Positions 1-6,583 are shown, counted from the first letter of the stretch. The stretch: 64,000 nucleotides of DNA from Moraxella catarrhalis (GCF_001656295.1 NZ_LXHE01000024.1:1-64000); one strand, 5' to 3'. Notes: a model not told the origin generated them from the sequence alone. Made by a program: numbers and translations.

Positions 1-38
1 CCCTATCGTTCGGGGATTCCTGCTCCCAGACGGTCAAG

Positions 39-1139
39 CTAGGCCGCAAGAATGTTCTTAGCGGCATTAATATCTCTATCATGCCATGTACTACACTTTG
101 CACAAGTCCATTCTCTTATTGCCAAACCTGCTCTACCTTTCGGACTGCTGTTGTCAATTTGACGGCAACATGAGCAAGTTTGGGTAGTGTATCGTTCATT
201 TACGATTTCTAAACGGCAACCTGCATACTTGCATTTATAGTCCAGTTGTCGCTTTAATTCAAACCAACCAGCATCATAGACGCTTTTAGCCAGTTTGCCT
301 TTTTTGCTGTTAAATTGATTGGATTTAACATCACCAACAACAATCAGTGCATTTTGCTTGATCAGTCCTGTGGTGAATTTATGGATTAAGTCTAACCTTG
401 TGTTTTTAATTTTGGCATGAATTGCTTTGACACGTTGTTTGTTTTTGGCTCTTTGGGCAATGGCTAAGTCTTTGGCGTATTTGAGTGTTTGTTTGATTTG
501 TAGTTTATCACCGTTTGAGGTGGTGGCACTGTCTTTTAAACCACTGTCTTTTAAACCTAAGGCAATGCCAACACTACCTGCTCCACATTGTGTTTTAGGA
601 TAGTCTTTGACGGTGATACACGCATACCAGCGGTTACGGCTATCTTGGACGATTTGGCAGGTGTTGATTTGATATAGTGATAGGTTGTAGCTATCCCATA
701 GGTCAAGGATTAGTTTTTGTCCTTTGGCTAGGGATAGTTGCAAGGTGGATTTTAAGCCCTTTTTACCAGTTTGGTGGGTGGCAATATGTTTGATTGCAGC
801 TTTTTTAAAGGGTATCCAGCCTAGGCTCTTGTGTTTGGCATTGGGTCGGTTGGTTCGCCAGTTTAATTTTGCTTTTTTAAATTGCTTTCGGCTTTTGGCG
901 TGGGTTTCATTGATGGCTTGGATGGTTTGCGAGTGCAACCCCAATAACTCACCGCTACCTTTGGTATATTCGTTTAGGTCGTAAGCACTAAAGAATTTAC
1001 CAGTTTTTTGTAGGTACTTGTAACCCAAGTCATTGACATAGTTCCACACGAAATTGACCGAACCGCTTAGGCGGTTAAGCTGTGTGGCGTGCTTATCTTT
1101 GATGCGTAGCTTGAGTGTTTTCATGGGTTTGGGCATCAT
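39..1139 (-). CDS. tnpB: TnpB-family protein with altered RuvC-I site
   Basis: This is a 366-residue TnpB (OrfB) of IS200/IS605 elements. Active members are RNA-guided DNA nucleases with a RuvC fold and a zinc ribbon. The N-terminal TnpB helix-turn-helix region, a C-terminal zinc ribbon (CSCC near residue 328 and CAKC near 350) and the final RuvC-III HDRDINAAKNIL motif are all present. The RuvC-I motif, normally GIDLGLK, reads GIALGLK, with Ala193 encoded by GCC at 561-563 where the catalytic Asp is expected. Just after it a 15-bp tandem repeat (527-541 and 542-556) duplicates GLKDS. The RuvC-II position reads VVGDV instead of an E-containing motif, as in one TnpB subgroup. Met6 (1124) is a likely alternative start. 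The protein may be nuclease-dead or simply decaying. Confidence 0.9.
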   Translation of the reverse strand: MMPKPMKTLKLRIKDKHATQLNRLSGSVNFVWNYVNDLGYKYLQKTGKFFSAYDLNEYTKGSGELLGLHSQTIQAINETHAKSRKQFKKAKLNWRTNRPNAKHKSLGWIPFKKAAIKHIATHQTGKKGLKSTLQLSLAKGQKLILDLWDSYNLSLYQINTCQIVQDSRNRWYACITVKDYPKTQCGAGSVGIALGLKDSGLKDSATTSNGDKLQIKQTLKYAKDLAIAQRAKNKQRVKAIHAKIKNTRLDLIHKFTTGLIKQNALIVVGDVKSNQFNSKKGKLAKSVYDAGWFELKRQLDYKCKYAGCRLEIVNERYTTQTCSCCRQIDNSSPKGRAGLAIREWTCAKCSTWHDRDINAAKNILAA

Positions 1140-1188
1140 TGGATTTTTATATTTTAAAGTTTAGTCAAATGATATAGGGCATAATTCC

Positions 1189-1217
1189 ACCGCCTAAAGT
1201 CGCAGGTTTACGGCGGT
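1189..1217. repeat. Left-end hairpin of the tnpB element
   Basis: ACCGCC-TAAA at 1189-1198 pairs with TTTA-C-GGCGGT at 1207-1217 around an 8-base loop with one bulged base. Subterminal imperfect hairpins of this kind are the sites recognised by TnpA in IS200/IS605 elements. Its place about 50 bp upstream of tnpB supports this reading. Confidence 0.6.
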
Positions 1218-1222
1218 GATGG

Positions 1223-1443
1223 ATAAAGAATAATACTTTGGATTGTTACAAATACAATTTCAAAATATCACTTAGTGGATTTTTTGATACTAGCGTATAT
1301 TTTATCAAGTAAGGTTAGGGTAAAAAATATGGCAATAGGCAATAGGCAATACCATAATAGCAATCATTGCGTAGTTACTTAGAAAATCATAATATTTATT
1401 ATATACTAAGTTGTATATACTAAATAAGCATAAAATAACGATG
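1223..1443. repeat. Long direct repeat, copy 1 (copy 2 at 2441-2657)
   Basis: About 220 bp here is nearly identical to the segment starting at 2441. The first 110 bases show no difference that I can see. Copy 1 then has one extra heptamer GCAATAG (1332-1338 and 1339-1345, against one unit in copy 2), which shifts the reading frame of the immunity-like gene inside it. The repeat ends near the start codon of the intact copy. Confidence 0.85.
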
Positions 1444-1463
1444 GAGTGTAAAAAATCCTTCTT
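1268..1463 (-). pseudogene. Frameshifted copy of a bacteriocin-immunity-like gene
   Basis: This is the paralogue of the 62-residue membrane protein encoded at 2486-2674. Both share the stretch NLVYNKYYDFLSNYAMIAIM. An additional heptamer GCAATAG at 1332-1345 shifts the frame, so after LPIA the protein ends in YCHIFYPNLT instead of the hydrophobic-basic tail of the intact copy. Upstream, the open frame continues into a remnant of a bacteriocin C-terminus (1452-1493), so an 88-codon open frame (1305-1571) exists but looks like a chance fusion. Loss of one heptamer would restore the frame, so this could be a dead gene or a slippage-prone one. Confidence 0.7.
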
Positions 1464-1493
1464 GTAGTCTTCACCTATTTGATGATAATCCCT
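1452..1493 (-). pseudogene. Remnant of a bacteriocin C-terminus
   Basis: Read on the minus strand this encodes RDYHQIGEDYKKDF, close to the C-terminal DYHQLGENYKNSVD of the peptide gene at 3870-4184 and WNELGENYKNNID of the one at 1708-2013. No leader or core region precedes it. It begins directly at the stop codon of the 60-residue immunity-like gene and runs into the frameshifted immunity copy, so it marks a recombination joint. Confidence 0.6.
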
Positions 1494-1674
1494 AGTTTCT
1501 ATATTTTTTGTTAAAAAAATTAAATATAAAATTGGATATACGTTTACTAAAATATGAAAAAATACCCACAATAATCAAATAAGCATATATTGATATCTGT
1601 AAATGCATAAGAATAAAACCCATAATTAAACATACCACAGAGAAAAATAATGCATGAAAAATTTCTTGATTCAT
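1492..1674 (-). CDS. Putative bacteriocin immunity protein (small membrane protein)
   Basis: This 60-residue protein has two predicted membrane segments (about residues 8-25 and 27-42) followed by a basic, aromatic C-terminal tail. It starts 33 bp after the bacteriocin gene at 1708-2013, on the same strand. The same toxin-then-small-membrane-protein order occurs at the other three peptide genes of the island. Immunity proteins of class II bacteriocins and microcins are usually small membrane proteins encoded directly after the toxin, so immunity is inferred from size, topology and position only. I recognise no named family. Confidence 0.6.
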   Translation of the reverse strand: MNQEIFHALFFSVVCLIMGFILMHLQISIYAYLIIVGIFSYFSKRISNFIFNFFNKKYRN

Positions 1675-1707
1675 TAATTTACCACTTTTTTATTTGTTAG
1701 ATAACAA

Positions 1708-2013
1708 TCAGCCTGGAGGAATGATGCCACGTTTGATTTGCTGATCAATATTATTTTTATAATTTTCACCCAGCTCATTCCAATCCATATTATCAATTCT
1801 GTGCCCTAGGTAACCTCCAGCTGTACTACCAACAATCATACATCCTTCGCCACATACACGACCACCAACCAAACCACCTAATGTAGTAAGAGCTGTAGTG
1901 GCAACTGGATATGATGGGGTGGTGCTTTTTGAACTATCCCCATAATTATTCCCAGACTGGTCTGCCGCACCACCAGATACCATCTTGATTTGTTCAATGC
2001 TTAATTCAAACAT
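1708..2013 (-). CDS. Double-glycine-leader bacteriocin precursor 1
   Basis: This 101-residue precursor starts with the leader MFELSIEQIKMVSGGA, the double-glycine type cleaved after GG by C39 peptidase-ABC transporters. The first 14-15 residues are leader, followed by the shared DQSGNNYGDS and then a variable core. The core has a glycine/alanine-rich hydrophobic stretch (about residues 40-70, LGGLVGGRVCGEGCM...), two cysteines (C..GEGC) that could form a disulfide, and a charged C-terminus ending near GIIPPG. A strong ribosome site, AGGAG, lies 7 bases before ATG. The architecture matches colicin-V-like microcins and class II bacteriocins. It is the last intact toxin of the island, and its immunity candidate follows. 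Confidence 0.85.
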   Translation of the reverse strand: MFELSIEQIKMVSGGAADQSGNNYGDSSKSTTPSYPVATTALTTLGGLVGGRVCGEGCMIVGSTAGGYLGHRIDNMDWNELGENYKNNIDQQIKRGIIPPG

Positions 2014-2040
2014 AAAGTTACTCCTATTGACGGTAATAAA

Positions 2041-2064
2041 TTAAAGTATTAACTCAATAATATC
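2041..2064 (-). pseudogene. Eight-codon remnant of the JmjC gene 3' end
   Basis: On the minus strand the 24 bases encode DIIELIL and a stop, identical to the last codons of the JmjC gene at 4935-5825. The spacer up to the AGGAG and ATG of the next bacteriocin is also conserved. The same joint occurs in full at 4907-4935 and at 4184-4212. Confidence 0.75.
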
Positions 2065-2085
2065 AATTAATAATATTGAGTTCTT

Positions 2086-2133
2086 TTATTGTTTTAAATA
2101 CTGTGCAAAAAAATTAATAAATATGGATATGCT
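2086..2133 (-). pseudogene. Remnant of an immunity-like gene
   Basis: The minus strand encodes SISIFINFFAQYL then KQ and a stop, matching ISIPIFINFFAQYL inside the 63-residue protein at 3614-3805. The 40 bases at 2094-2133 are nearly identical to 3669-3708. The fragment lies upstream of bacteriocin 1 next to the JmjC tail remnant, so two unrelated gene pieces are joined here. Confidence 0.65.
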
Positions 2134-2210
2134 AAGCTAATCGGCGTTACTATCACAACCTTACCTGCCCAATCTATTTTTTGGGCGGAATAGACTAGAC
2201 ATGATAGGTA

Positions 2211-2408
2211 TTATGATTTATGAGTAAATTCATCATAAACCTTGCCAATCCAAAAATTAGAGAGTGCTATAATAAGACATAATACAAGCATGTATGCAAC
2301 CATCCCTAAAATAGCATTATCAGGAATTCTGTCATTGTAATTTTGATAAACTACTTTTGATAATACACAAAATAATAGAATGGTTAAGATTCTAAATACA
2401 GTCATCAC
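2211..2408 (-). CDS. Putative orphan immunity protein (small membrane protein)
   Basis: This 65-residue protein has two predicted membrane helices (about residues 4-20 and 33-53). It resembles the 62-residue protein at 2486-2674 in length and pattern (FRI..IL....VY..Y.D...NAI..MV), so the two are probably paralogues. No bacteriocin gene directly precedes it. Bacteriocin loci often keep extra immunity genes after the toxin is lost, and that is the most economical reading. The function is inferred only from context. Confidence 0.5.
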   Translation of the reverse strand: MMTVFRILTILLFCVLSKVVYQNYNDRIPDNAILGMVAYMLVLCLIIALSNFWIGKVYDEFTHKS

Positions 2409-2440
2409 TTTATCGTGTATTTTATAATCCTCGCACTATT

Positions 2441-2657
2441 ATAAAGAATAATACTTTGGATTGTTACAAATACAATTTCAAAATATCACTTAGTGGATTT
2501 TTTGATACTAGCGTATATTTTATCAAGTAAGGTTAGGGTAAAAAATATGGCAATAGGCAATACCATAATAGCAATCATTGCGTAGTTACTTAGAAAATCA
2601 TAATATTTATTATATACTAAGTTGTATACACCAAGTAAGCATAAAATAACGATGATA
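2441..2657. repeat. Long direct repeat, copy 2 (copy 1 at 1223-1443)
   Basis: This is the intact-frame copy of the repeat, covering most of the 62-residue immunity-like gene and about 45 bases beyond its stop. It has a single GCAATAG unit where copy 1 has two. Confidence 0.85.
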
Positions 2658-2674
2658 CGCAAAAAAAGTATCAT
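2486..2674 (-). CDS. Putative immunity protein (small membrane protein)
   Basis: This 62-residue protein has two hydrophobic segments (about residues 2-17 and 30-50) and a basic C-terminus (KIYASIKKSTK). It is the intact version of the frameshifted copy at 1268-1463 and is related to the neighbour at 2211-2408. It sits between the third and the fourth toxin genes of the transcription order without a directly adjacent toxin. Immunity is inferred from context. Confidence 0.5.
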   Translation of the reverse strand: MILFLRIIVILCLLGVYNLVYNKYYDFLSNYAMIAIMVLPIAIFFTLTLLDKIYASIKKSTK

Positions 2675-2853
2675 ATCAAATTCTCACTATTATTAATTAA
2701 TGACTTGAGTCTATTAAACAATCACCTTATGTTTAGTATGATATATCTCATTCTCAACTTTATTTAACTCATTGGTTTTTTATCAAAAAATGAATTTTTG
2801 TAAGTTGGGCGGAAGAATGATACCCAACAATTTTTTGATAAGTTTAAATAAAA

Positions 2854-2973
2854 TCAATAACTTAAAATTTCGGGTTTTGCTATCGCGGAGCCACAACCAT
2901 TACCATATTCTGTTATCAATACAGATAAAATAAAAGAATTTAAATCTGACATTTCTAAAGTAATAATTGTCAT
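2854..2973 (-). CDS. Small open frame, function unknown
   Basis: A 39-codon minus-strand frame begins MTIITLEMSDLNSF and contains GNGCGSAI near its end. It is the only sizeable open frame in the 380-bp gap between the immunity genes at 2486-2674 and 3058-3252. It has no double-glycine site and only a weak ribosome site, so it may be a remnant or chance. Nothing else is evident in this gap. Confidence 0.2.
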   Translation of the reverse strand: MTIITLEMSDLNSFILSVLITEYGNGCGSAIAKPEILSY

Positions 2974-3057
2974 CTTTTTGTCTATAATATTAATCCGCGT
3001 GATAGCTGCCGATTTTAATTTCTTGATTTATGCTTAATTTAAAATATTCTAAAAAAA

Positions 3058-3252
3058 TTAGCGAGATTGCAATTTAGTCTTAATCATTTTTTTTGATATA
3101 TTAGAAAAAATAATCATTATAAATATAAACAATAACCATGAACTTGCATTTGATAAATCAAATAAATATTTAATAAACATATATATCAAGAAGCCTACTG
3201 TGAATGAAACCCATCCGCAATCACCAACAATATTTTTTAATAATTTTTTCAT
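3058..3252 (-). CDS. Putative immunity protein for bacteriocin 2
   Basis: This 64-residue protein has two predicted membrane helices (about residues 13-30 and 37-52) and basic ends (MKKLLK at the start, KKMIKTKLQSR at the end). Its start codon follows the stop of the bacteriocin gene at 3253 without a gap, so the pair is probably translationally coupled. That tight coupling is the best evidence for an immunity role. I recognise no family. Confidence 0.65.
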   Translation of the reverse strand: MKKLLKNIVGDCGWVSFTVGFLIYMFIKYLFDLSNASSWLLFIFIMIIFSNISKKMIKTKLQSR

Positions 3253-3555
3253 TTAAGGCAGTCCTCCAGAATACTTTAATTCGTAAGATTCAGCAATTTT
3301 TCTATATTTACGATACCATTCCCGGTCAAAATTTTCTACAGAATGTCCAATAACTGTACCAAATTCCATACCTTTTTTTCCAGCAAGCCTTTGTCCAGCA
3401 ATACCTCCTATTAGAGCGCCCCAACCAGGCGGTTTTGATAAATCTGTTTTTGGTAATCCCAAAGACTGATTACCGCTATCCCCATAATTATTCCCAGACT
3501 GGTCTGCCGCACCACCAGATACCATCTTGATTTGTTCAATGCTTAATTCAAACAT
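3253..3555 (-). CDS. Double-glycine-leader bacteriocin precursor 2
   Basis: This 100-residue precursor has the shared leader MFELSIEQIKMVSGGA and the following DQSGNNYGDS. The core differs from its siblings. It has a proline-containing segment (about residues 32-44), a short Gly/Ala-rich helix (GALIGGIAGQRLAG) and a charged, aromatic C-terminal region (NFDREWYRKYRKIAESYE). There are no cysteines. AGGAG is spaced 7 bases from ATG as in the other copies. The next gene on the strand, the immunity candidate, starts immediately after its stop. Confidence 0.85.
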   Translation of the reverse strand: MFELSIEQIKMVSGGAADQSGNNYGDSGNQSLGLPKTDLSKPPGWGALIGGIAGQRLAGKKGMEFGTVIGHSVENFDREWYRKYRKIAESYELKYSGGLP

Positions 3556-3613
3556 AAAGTTACTCCTATTAACAAAGGTAAATTAAGTATTAAATTAATA
3601 ATATTAATTTACT

Positions 3614-3805
3614 TTATTTTTTAAAATAACTAATTTTATTTAAAGATAAAATCAAGATGCAAAACAATAAATACTGTGCAAAAAAATTAATGAATATAGG
3701 TATGCTTATATTTTGCAAAAATATACAATAAATCACATACATACAAATACAAGAAATAATAGCTGATATAAAAATATTTTTAAAAGAATAATTTCTGAAA
3801 TTCAT
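3614..3805 (-). CDS. Putative immunity protein for bacteriocin 3
   Basis: This 63-residue, very hydrophobic protein has two predicted membrane segments (about residues 9-28 and 33-55) and ends in a basic SYFKK. It begins 64 bp after the bacteriocin gene at 3870-4184 on the same strand. A fragment of a nearly identical gene occurs at 2086-2133. The immunity role is inferred from position and topology. Confidence 0.6.
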   Translation of the reverse strand: MNFRNYSFKNIFISAIISCICMYVIYCIFLQNISIPIFINFFAQYLLFCILILSLNKISYFKK

Positions 3806-3869
3806 AGCATTTCCTGAATTAAAAAATTATGACCACAGCTATGGTTTTTTATACCAAAATATTAAATGA

Positions 3870-4184
3870 TTAGTCATTATGAAATAGCCCATTTTGCAAC
3901 TGCCTATCTACAGAATTTTTATAATTTTCACCTAACTGATGATAGTCAATATTTACTATTTTATGCCCCACATAAGACCCTGCCAAACCCAAAGCTGGAG
4001 ACGCCCAAGGTGCAGCTGGTCCAGTATAAGCTCCAGCAATAGTTCCAACTGCCCCTCCTATACCCTGACCCCAAGAAAAGTTGCTATTTGTTTTATTGCT
4101 ACCACTATCCCCATAATTATTCCCAGACTGATCTGTTGCACCACCAGAGACCATCTTGATTTGTTCAATACTTAATTCAAACAT
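3870..4184 (-). CDS. Double-glycine-leader bacteriocin precursor 3
   Basis: This 104-residue precursor has the common leader (one Ala to Thr change just after GG) and DQSGNNYGDS. The core has a long Gly/Ala-rich hydrophobic region (about residues 38-75, with GIGGAVGTIAGAYTG and ALGLAGSYVG) and a polar C-terminus (DYHQLGENYKNSVD). It has no cysteine. The C-terminal motif recurs in the remnant at 1452-1493. Its 5' flank is a copy of the JmjC gene's 3' end (4212-4446). Confidence 0.85.
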   Translation of the reverse strand: MFELSIEQIKMVSGGATDQSGNNYGDSGSNKTNSNFSWGQGIGGAVGTIAGAYTGPAAPWASPALGLAGSYVGHKIVNIDYHQLGENYKNSVDRQLQNGLFHND

Positions 4185-4446
4185 AAAGTTACTCCTATTG
4201 ACAGTAATAAATTAAAGTATTAACTCAATAATATCCAATTGTGCCATTTTGGCTATTGCCAACCTAACATCATTGGATATACTGTTATCGGTTACCTGCA
4301 AAAGATTGCACAAACTAATTGGCTCATATTGCATAATTTTCTTAAGTAAATATTGACTATCGTCATTGATATTGATCTTTAAGCCATTGGCAATGACATA
4401 GCCTTTTTCAAGTGTTCTACCATCTACAATGTTAGATACAATCAAT
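4184..4446. repeat. 263-bp duplicated joint (second copy at 4907-5169)
   Basis: Position by position this matches 4907-5169 with only about seven or eight differences. It covers the start codon of a bacteriocin gene, its ribosome site, the spacer, and the last 78 or so codons of the JmjC gene. Identity stops abruptly at 4446/5169, which marks a recombination breakpoint. Confidence 0.85.
4212..4446 (-). pseudogene. Duplicated 3' fragment of the JmjC oxygenase gene
   Basis: This encodes the C-terminal 78 or so residues of the JmjC protein (from LIVSNIVDGRTLEKG to the final LDIIELIL) without any catalytic part. The open frame continues upstream to an ATG at 4526, but that part overlaps the immunity gene at 4442-4618 in another frame and shows no relation to JmjC proteins. 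It is a by-product of cassette duplication and is unlikely to be functional. Confidence 0.8.
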
Positions 4447-4618
4447 GTTGTTTTTTTGCGAATATTAATTGCCAAATAGCAGTATAAATCACAGAGAATA
4501 TAAATGCACCAAATAGTGTTTTCCAATAGCTCAAAGATTGAAAAATGATAAAATTAACACCTATCCACATTAAAAACATATGAATAAATCTTAATAAACT
4601 ATCTTTTGCTTTAGTCAT
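4442..4618 (-). CDS. Putative immunity protein for bacteriocin 4
   Basis: This 58-residue protein starts MTKAKDSLLRFIHMF and has two hydrophobic segments (about residues 11-29 and 32-50) and a basic end (FAKKQH). I chose the ATG at 4618, one base after the stop of the bacteriocin gene. A longer frame from 4681 would lie inside the toxin gene and encode unrelated sequence. Tight coupling to the toxin suggests immunity. The 3' end overlaps by a few bases the JmjC gene fragment, which shows where the duplication joined. Confidence 0.65.
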   Translation of the reverse strand: MTKAKDSLLRFIHMFLMWIGVNFIIFQSLSYWKTLFGAFIFSVIYTAIWQLIFAKKQH

Positions 4619-4619
4619 A

Positions 4620-4907
4620 TTACCACCAACAAGTTGCAAGATGGTAAGCTCCACCACCGATTGATCCGCCAACTGCGCCAACGCCCGCTCCTAATGATGC
4701 TCCAACTCCTGCAGCTATTGCTTCAGATGCAGCCCCTCCTATCGCACCAGTAATCGCTCCACCTACTACACTTTTTCCAAAATTTTTCCAACTACAAGGG
4801 TCATTTTTATCGTTTTTATCGTTAGAACTATCCCCATAATTATTCCCAGACTGATCTGTTGCACCACCAGAGACCATCTTAATTTGTTCAATGCTTAATT
4901 CAAACAT
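4620..4907 (-). CDS. Double-glycine-leader, microcin V-like bacteriocin precursor 4
   Basis: This 95-residue precursor has the shared MFELSIEQIKMVSGGA leader. The core has a cysteine near residue 38 (PCSW), a 45-residue Gly/Ala-rich membrane-active-looking stretch (VVGGAITGAIGGAASEAIAA and similar), and a final TCWW. A disulfide between the two cysteines is possible, and an aromatic, cysteine-containing C-terminus is reminiscent of colicin V. It is the first toxin of the operon, 27 bp after the JmjC gene, with AGGAG 7 bases before ATG. Confidence 0.88.
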   Translation of the reverse strand: MFELSIEQIKMVSGGATDQSGNNYGDSSNDKNDKNDPCSWKNFGKSVVGGAITGAIGGAASEAIAAGVGASLGAGVGAVGGSIGGGAYHLATCWW

Positions 4908-4934
4908 AAAGTTACTCCTATTGACAGTAATAAA

Positions 4935-5825
4935 TTAAAGTATTAACTCAATAATATCCAATTGTGCCATTTTGGCTATTACCAACCTAACATCATTGGA
5001 TATGCTGCCATCGGTTACCTGCAAAAGATTGCACAAACTAATTGGCTCATATTGTATAATTTTCTTAAGTAAATATTGACTATCGTCATTGATATTAATC
5101 TTTAAGCCATTGGCAATGACATAGCCTTTTTCAAGTGTTCTGCCATCTACAATGTTAGATACAATCAATGCATCATCAGGAATGTCATCTGCATCGGCAT
5201 CGGCATTACCAAACAACTGCATATTAAAAGCACTGTCGCTGCGATAGTTCGCCATATGTTCTTGCATGAATTTATCATAAACCACAGGGTCTGTCATGAT
5301 GGCAGACAATTCATTGCAAGCTTGTATAATATTATCTTTATCACTTTCCCAGTCAGACAAATTGTATCTTAAGGGTAGGATGTTTGGTGTTTGCTTGACT
5401 AGCCACTGCATATAGTCATAGCCTGTTGGGGCAAATGTTTCTATCGCCAAATGGAATGTCTCACAACCCATTGGAACAGGATTGTGCCACCACCCACGTG
5501 GGATATATAGCACATCACCAGCTTCCAATACAATCTCCATATCAGGTATGGTTGGCTCTGGTACATCCACATCTTTGGACTGTTGCATATATAACGGGCT
5601 TTCAAAATTGGGTTTGTATAACGCCCAGTGTTTTTTGCCCATCAGTTGCACTGCAAACACATCGCGAGTATCCCAATGGCTTTTAAAAGAAGCATCACTA
5701 CCAAACACCAAGTAGCCACTTACAACGGTTGGTGCTTGTACAAAATGGGAAATTTGTTTTGCCAAACCGTCTACAAAAGGTTCATTGTTAATGCGATTAT
5801 AAACAATGGTTGCGCCATGCTTCAT
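4935..5825 (-). CDS. 5'-truncated JmjC/cupin-type Fe(II)/2-oxoglutarate oxygenase
   Basis: The 296 residues resemble the ribosomal-oxygenase (YcfD/ROX, cupin_4) type of JmjC hydroxylase. The iron ligands are visible as HWD (His50, Asp52) and the distal His114 in GWWHNP. A lysine (MGKKHW, about residue 65) is placed to bind 2-oxoglutarate, and a winged-helix-like C-terminal domain follows (about residues 225-296). The family usually has some 60-90 more residues at the N-terminus. The frame stays open upstream of the ATG only for about 15 codons (to about 5870) and reads family-like sequence there, so the 5' end seems to have been lost. The first bacteriocin gene follows after 27 bp. It could hydroxylate the bacteriocins or be a decayed passenger; neither is shown. 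Confidence 0.7.
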   Translation of the reverse strand: MKHGATIVYNRINNEPFVDGLAKQISHFVQAPTVVSGYLVFGSDASFKSHWDTRDVFAVQLMGKKHWALYKPNFESPLYMQQSKDVDVPEPTIPDMEIVLEAGDVLYIPRGWWHNPVPMGCETFHLAIETFAPTGYDYMQWLVKQTPNILPLRYNLSDWESDKDNIIQACNELSAIMTDPVVYDKFMQEHMANYRSDSAFNMQLFGNADADADDIPDDALIVSNIVDGRTLEKGYVIANGLKININDDSQYLLKKIIQYEPISLCNLLQVTDGSISNDVRLVIAKMAQLDIIELIL

Positions 5826-5870
5826 ATGATGATAAATGGCAGATTTAATAAAGGCAAACTCCAGTGACAG

Positions 5871-6079
5871 TCACCGTTATTGGCGCCATTTAAAGTGAAA
5901 AACTCATGCCTGGCATGTCCAGTGATGACAGCATGCATCTAGACTGCGACTGGTTAAAAATTAAACGCCATTCGATCAATCTTTATTTAACATATTCGGC
6001 GCATTCACAGCCAAATTGAATAAAAACATGGCTAAATTTTAATTAATCTTAATTTATGATCAAAGCGACACTGAATATA
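5871..6079. other. Intergenic gap with no recognisable gene
   Basis: The stretch between the truncated JmjC gene and darP contains no open frame of note, no tRNA and no clear terminator. It is where the missing 5' part of the JmjC gene and its promoter would be expected, so it probably contains the deletion or insertion joint. Confidence 0.4.
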
Positions 6080-6583
6080 TCACGTTGATAAAATCGCGAC
6101 TTCTTTGACATAGCTTTCAAAATCTGCCAAGCTTTCAGCCAAAAGCTCATCGTCTTGTAAGTGCTTGGCATATTCAATCCAAAGCAGCAGCTGATAGATG
6201 CTGTTAAATTCGCTGGCGTTAAATTGCTTCACAAACTGCTTAATGGTACTTTCATCAGACAGCTTTAGGCGGGCGTACCACGTTTCAATTTTGGCAATTT
6301 GTTCGGGCGTAAATTGACACTCAAACAAAGCCTGCGTCAGCGCATGGCGATCTTCTTCGACGATCAATTTGCCCACGCGCTTGATTTGGCGATTTTTGGC
6401 GCCGCCGGAGCTGATACTCGCCAATTGAGACAGCTCGTCCAAAAAATACTCGCTGACTGGCAAAGATTTTTGTTGCTTTTTGGATAAATTGGCAAGTGGC
6501 ACCGCCAAAGCCTGCAAGCGCTCGTGGGATTTTTTGATTTCGGTACGAGAAACTCGCATGTCCATTTTTGACCAATCAATCAT
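6080..6583 (-). CDS. darP: Ribosome-associated protein DarP (YjgA, DUF615)
   Basis: The 167 residues match the DUF615/YjgA family in full length. These proteins bind late 50S assembly intermediates and promote maturation of the peptidyl-transferase centre. Recognisable features are the start WSKMDMRVSRTEIKK, the basic NRQIKRVGKLI segment near residue 63, and the helical C-terminal half. The gene follows rapZ by 16 bp on the same strand, so the two are probably co-transcribed. Confidence 0.9.
   Translation of the reverse strand: MIDWSKMDMRVSRTEIKKSHERLQALAVPLANLSKKQQKSLPVSEYFLDELSQLASISSGGAKNRQIKRVGKLIVEEDRHALTQALFECQFTPEQIAKIETWYARLKLSDESTIKQFVKQFNASEFNSIYQLLLWIEYAKHLQDDELLAESLADFESYVKEVAILST

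Larger units (their letters stand above)
1..1217 (-). mobile_element. IS200/IS605-type element carrying only tnpB
   Basis: The element holds one gene, tnpB, and no tnpA transposase, as in the IS1341-like, tnpB-only group. Upstream of the gene (1189-1217) there is an imperfect hairpin typical of the left end of such elements. The bases after the tnpB stop (1-38, read on the minus strand) can form short stem-loops and run to the window edge, where the right end and the guide (omega) RNA of this family would lie. The right boundary is therefore not fully visible. Movement would need a TnpA supplied in trans. Confidence 0.75.

Noticed and set aside
4447-4526. N-terminal part of a 104-codon frame before the JmjC tail copy
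   Set aside because: It overlaps the immunity gene in another frame and does not resemble JmjC proteins, so the frame is a chance fusion.
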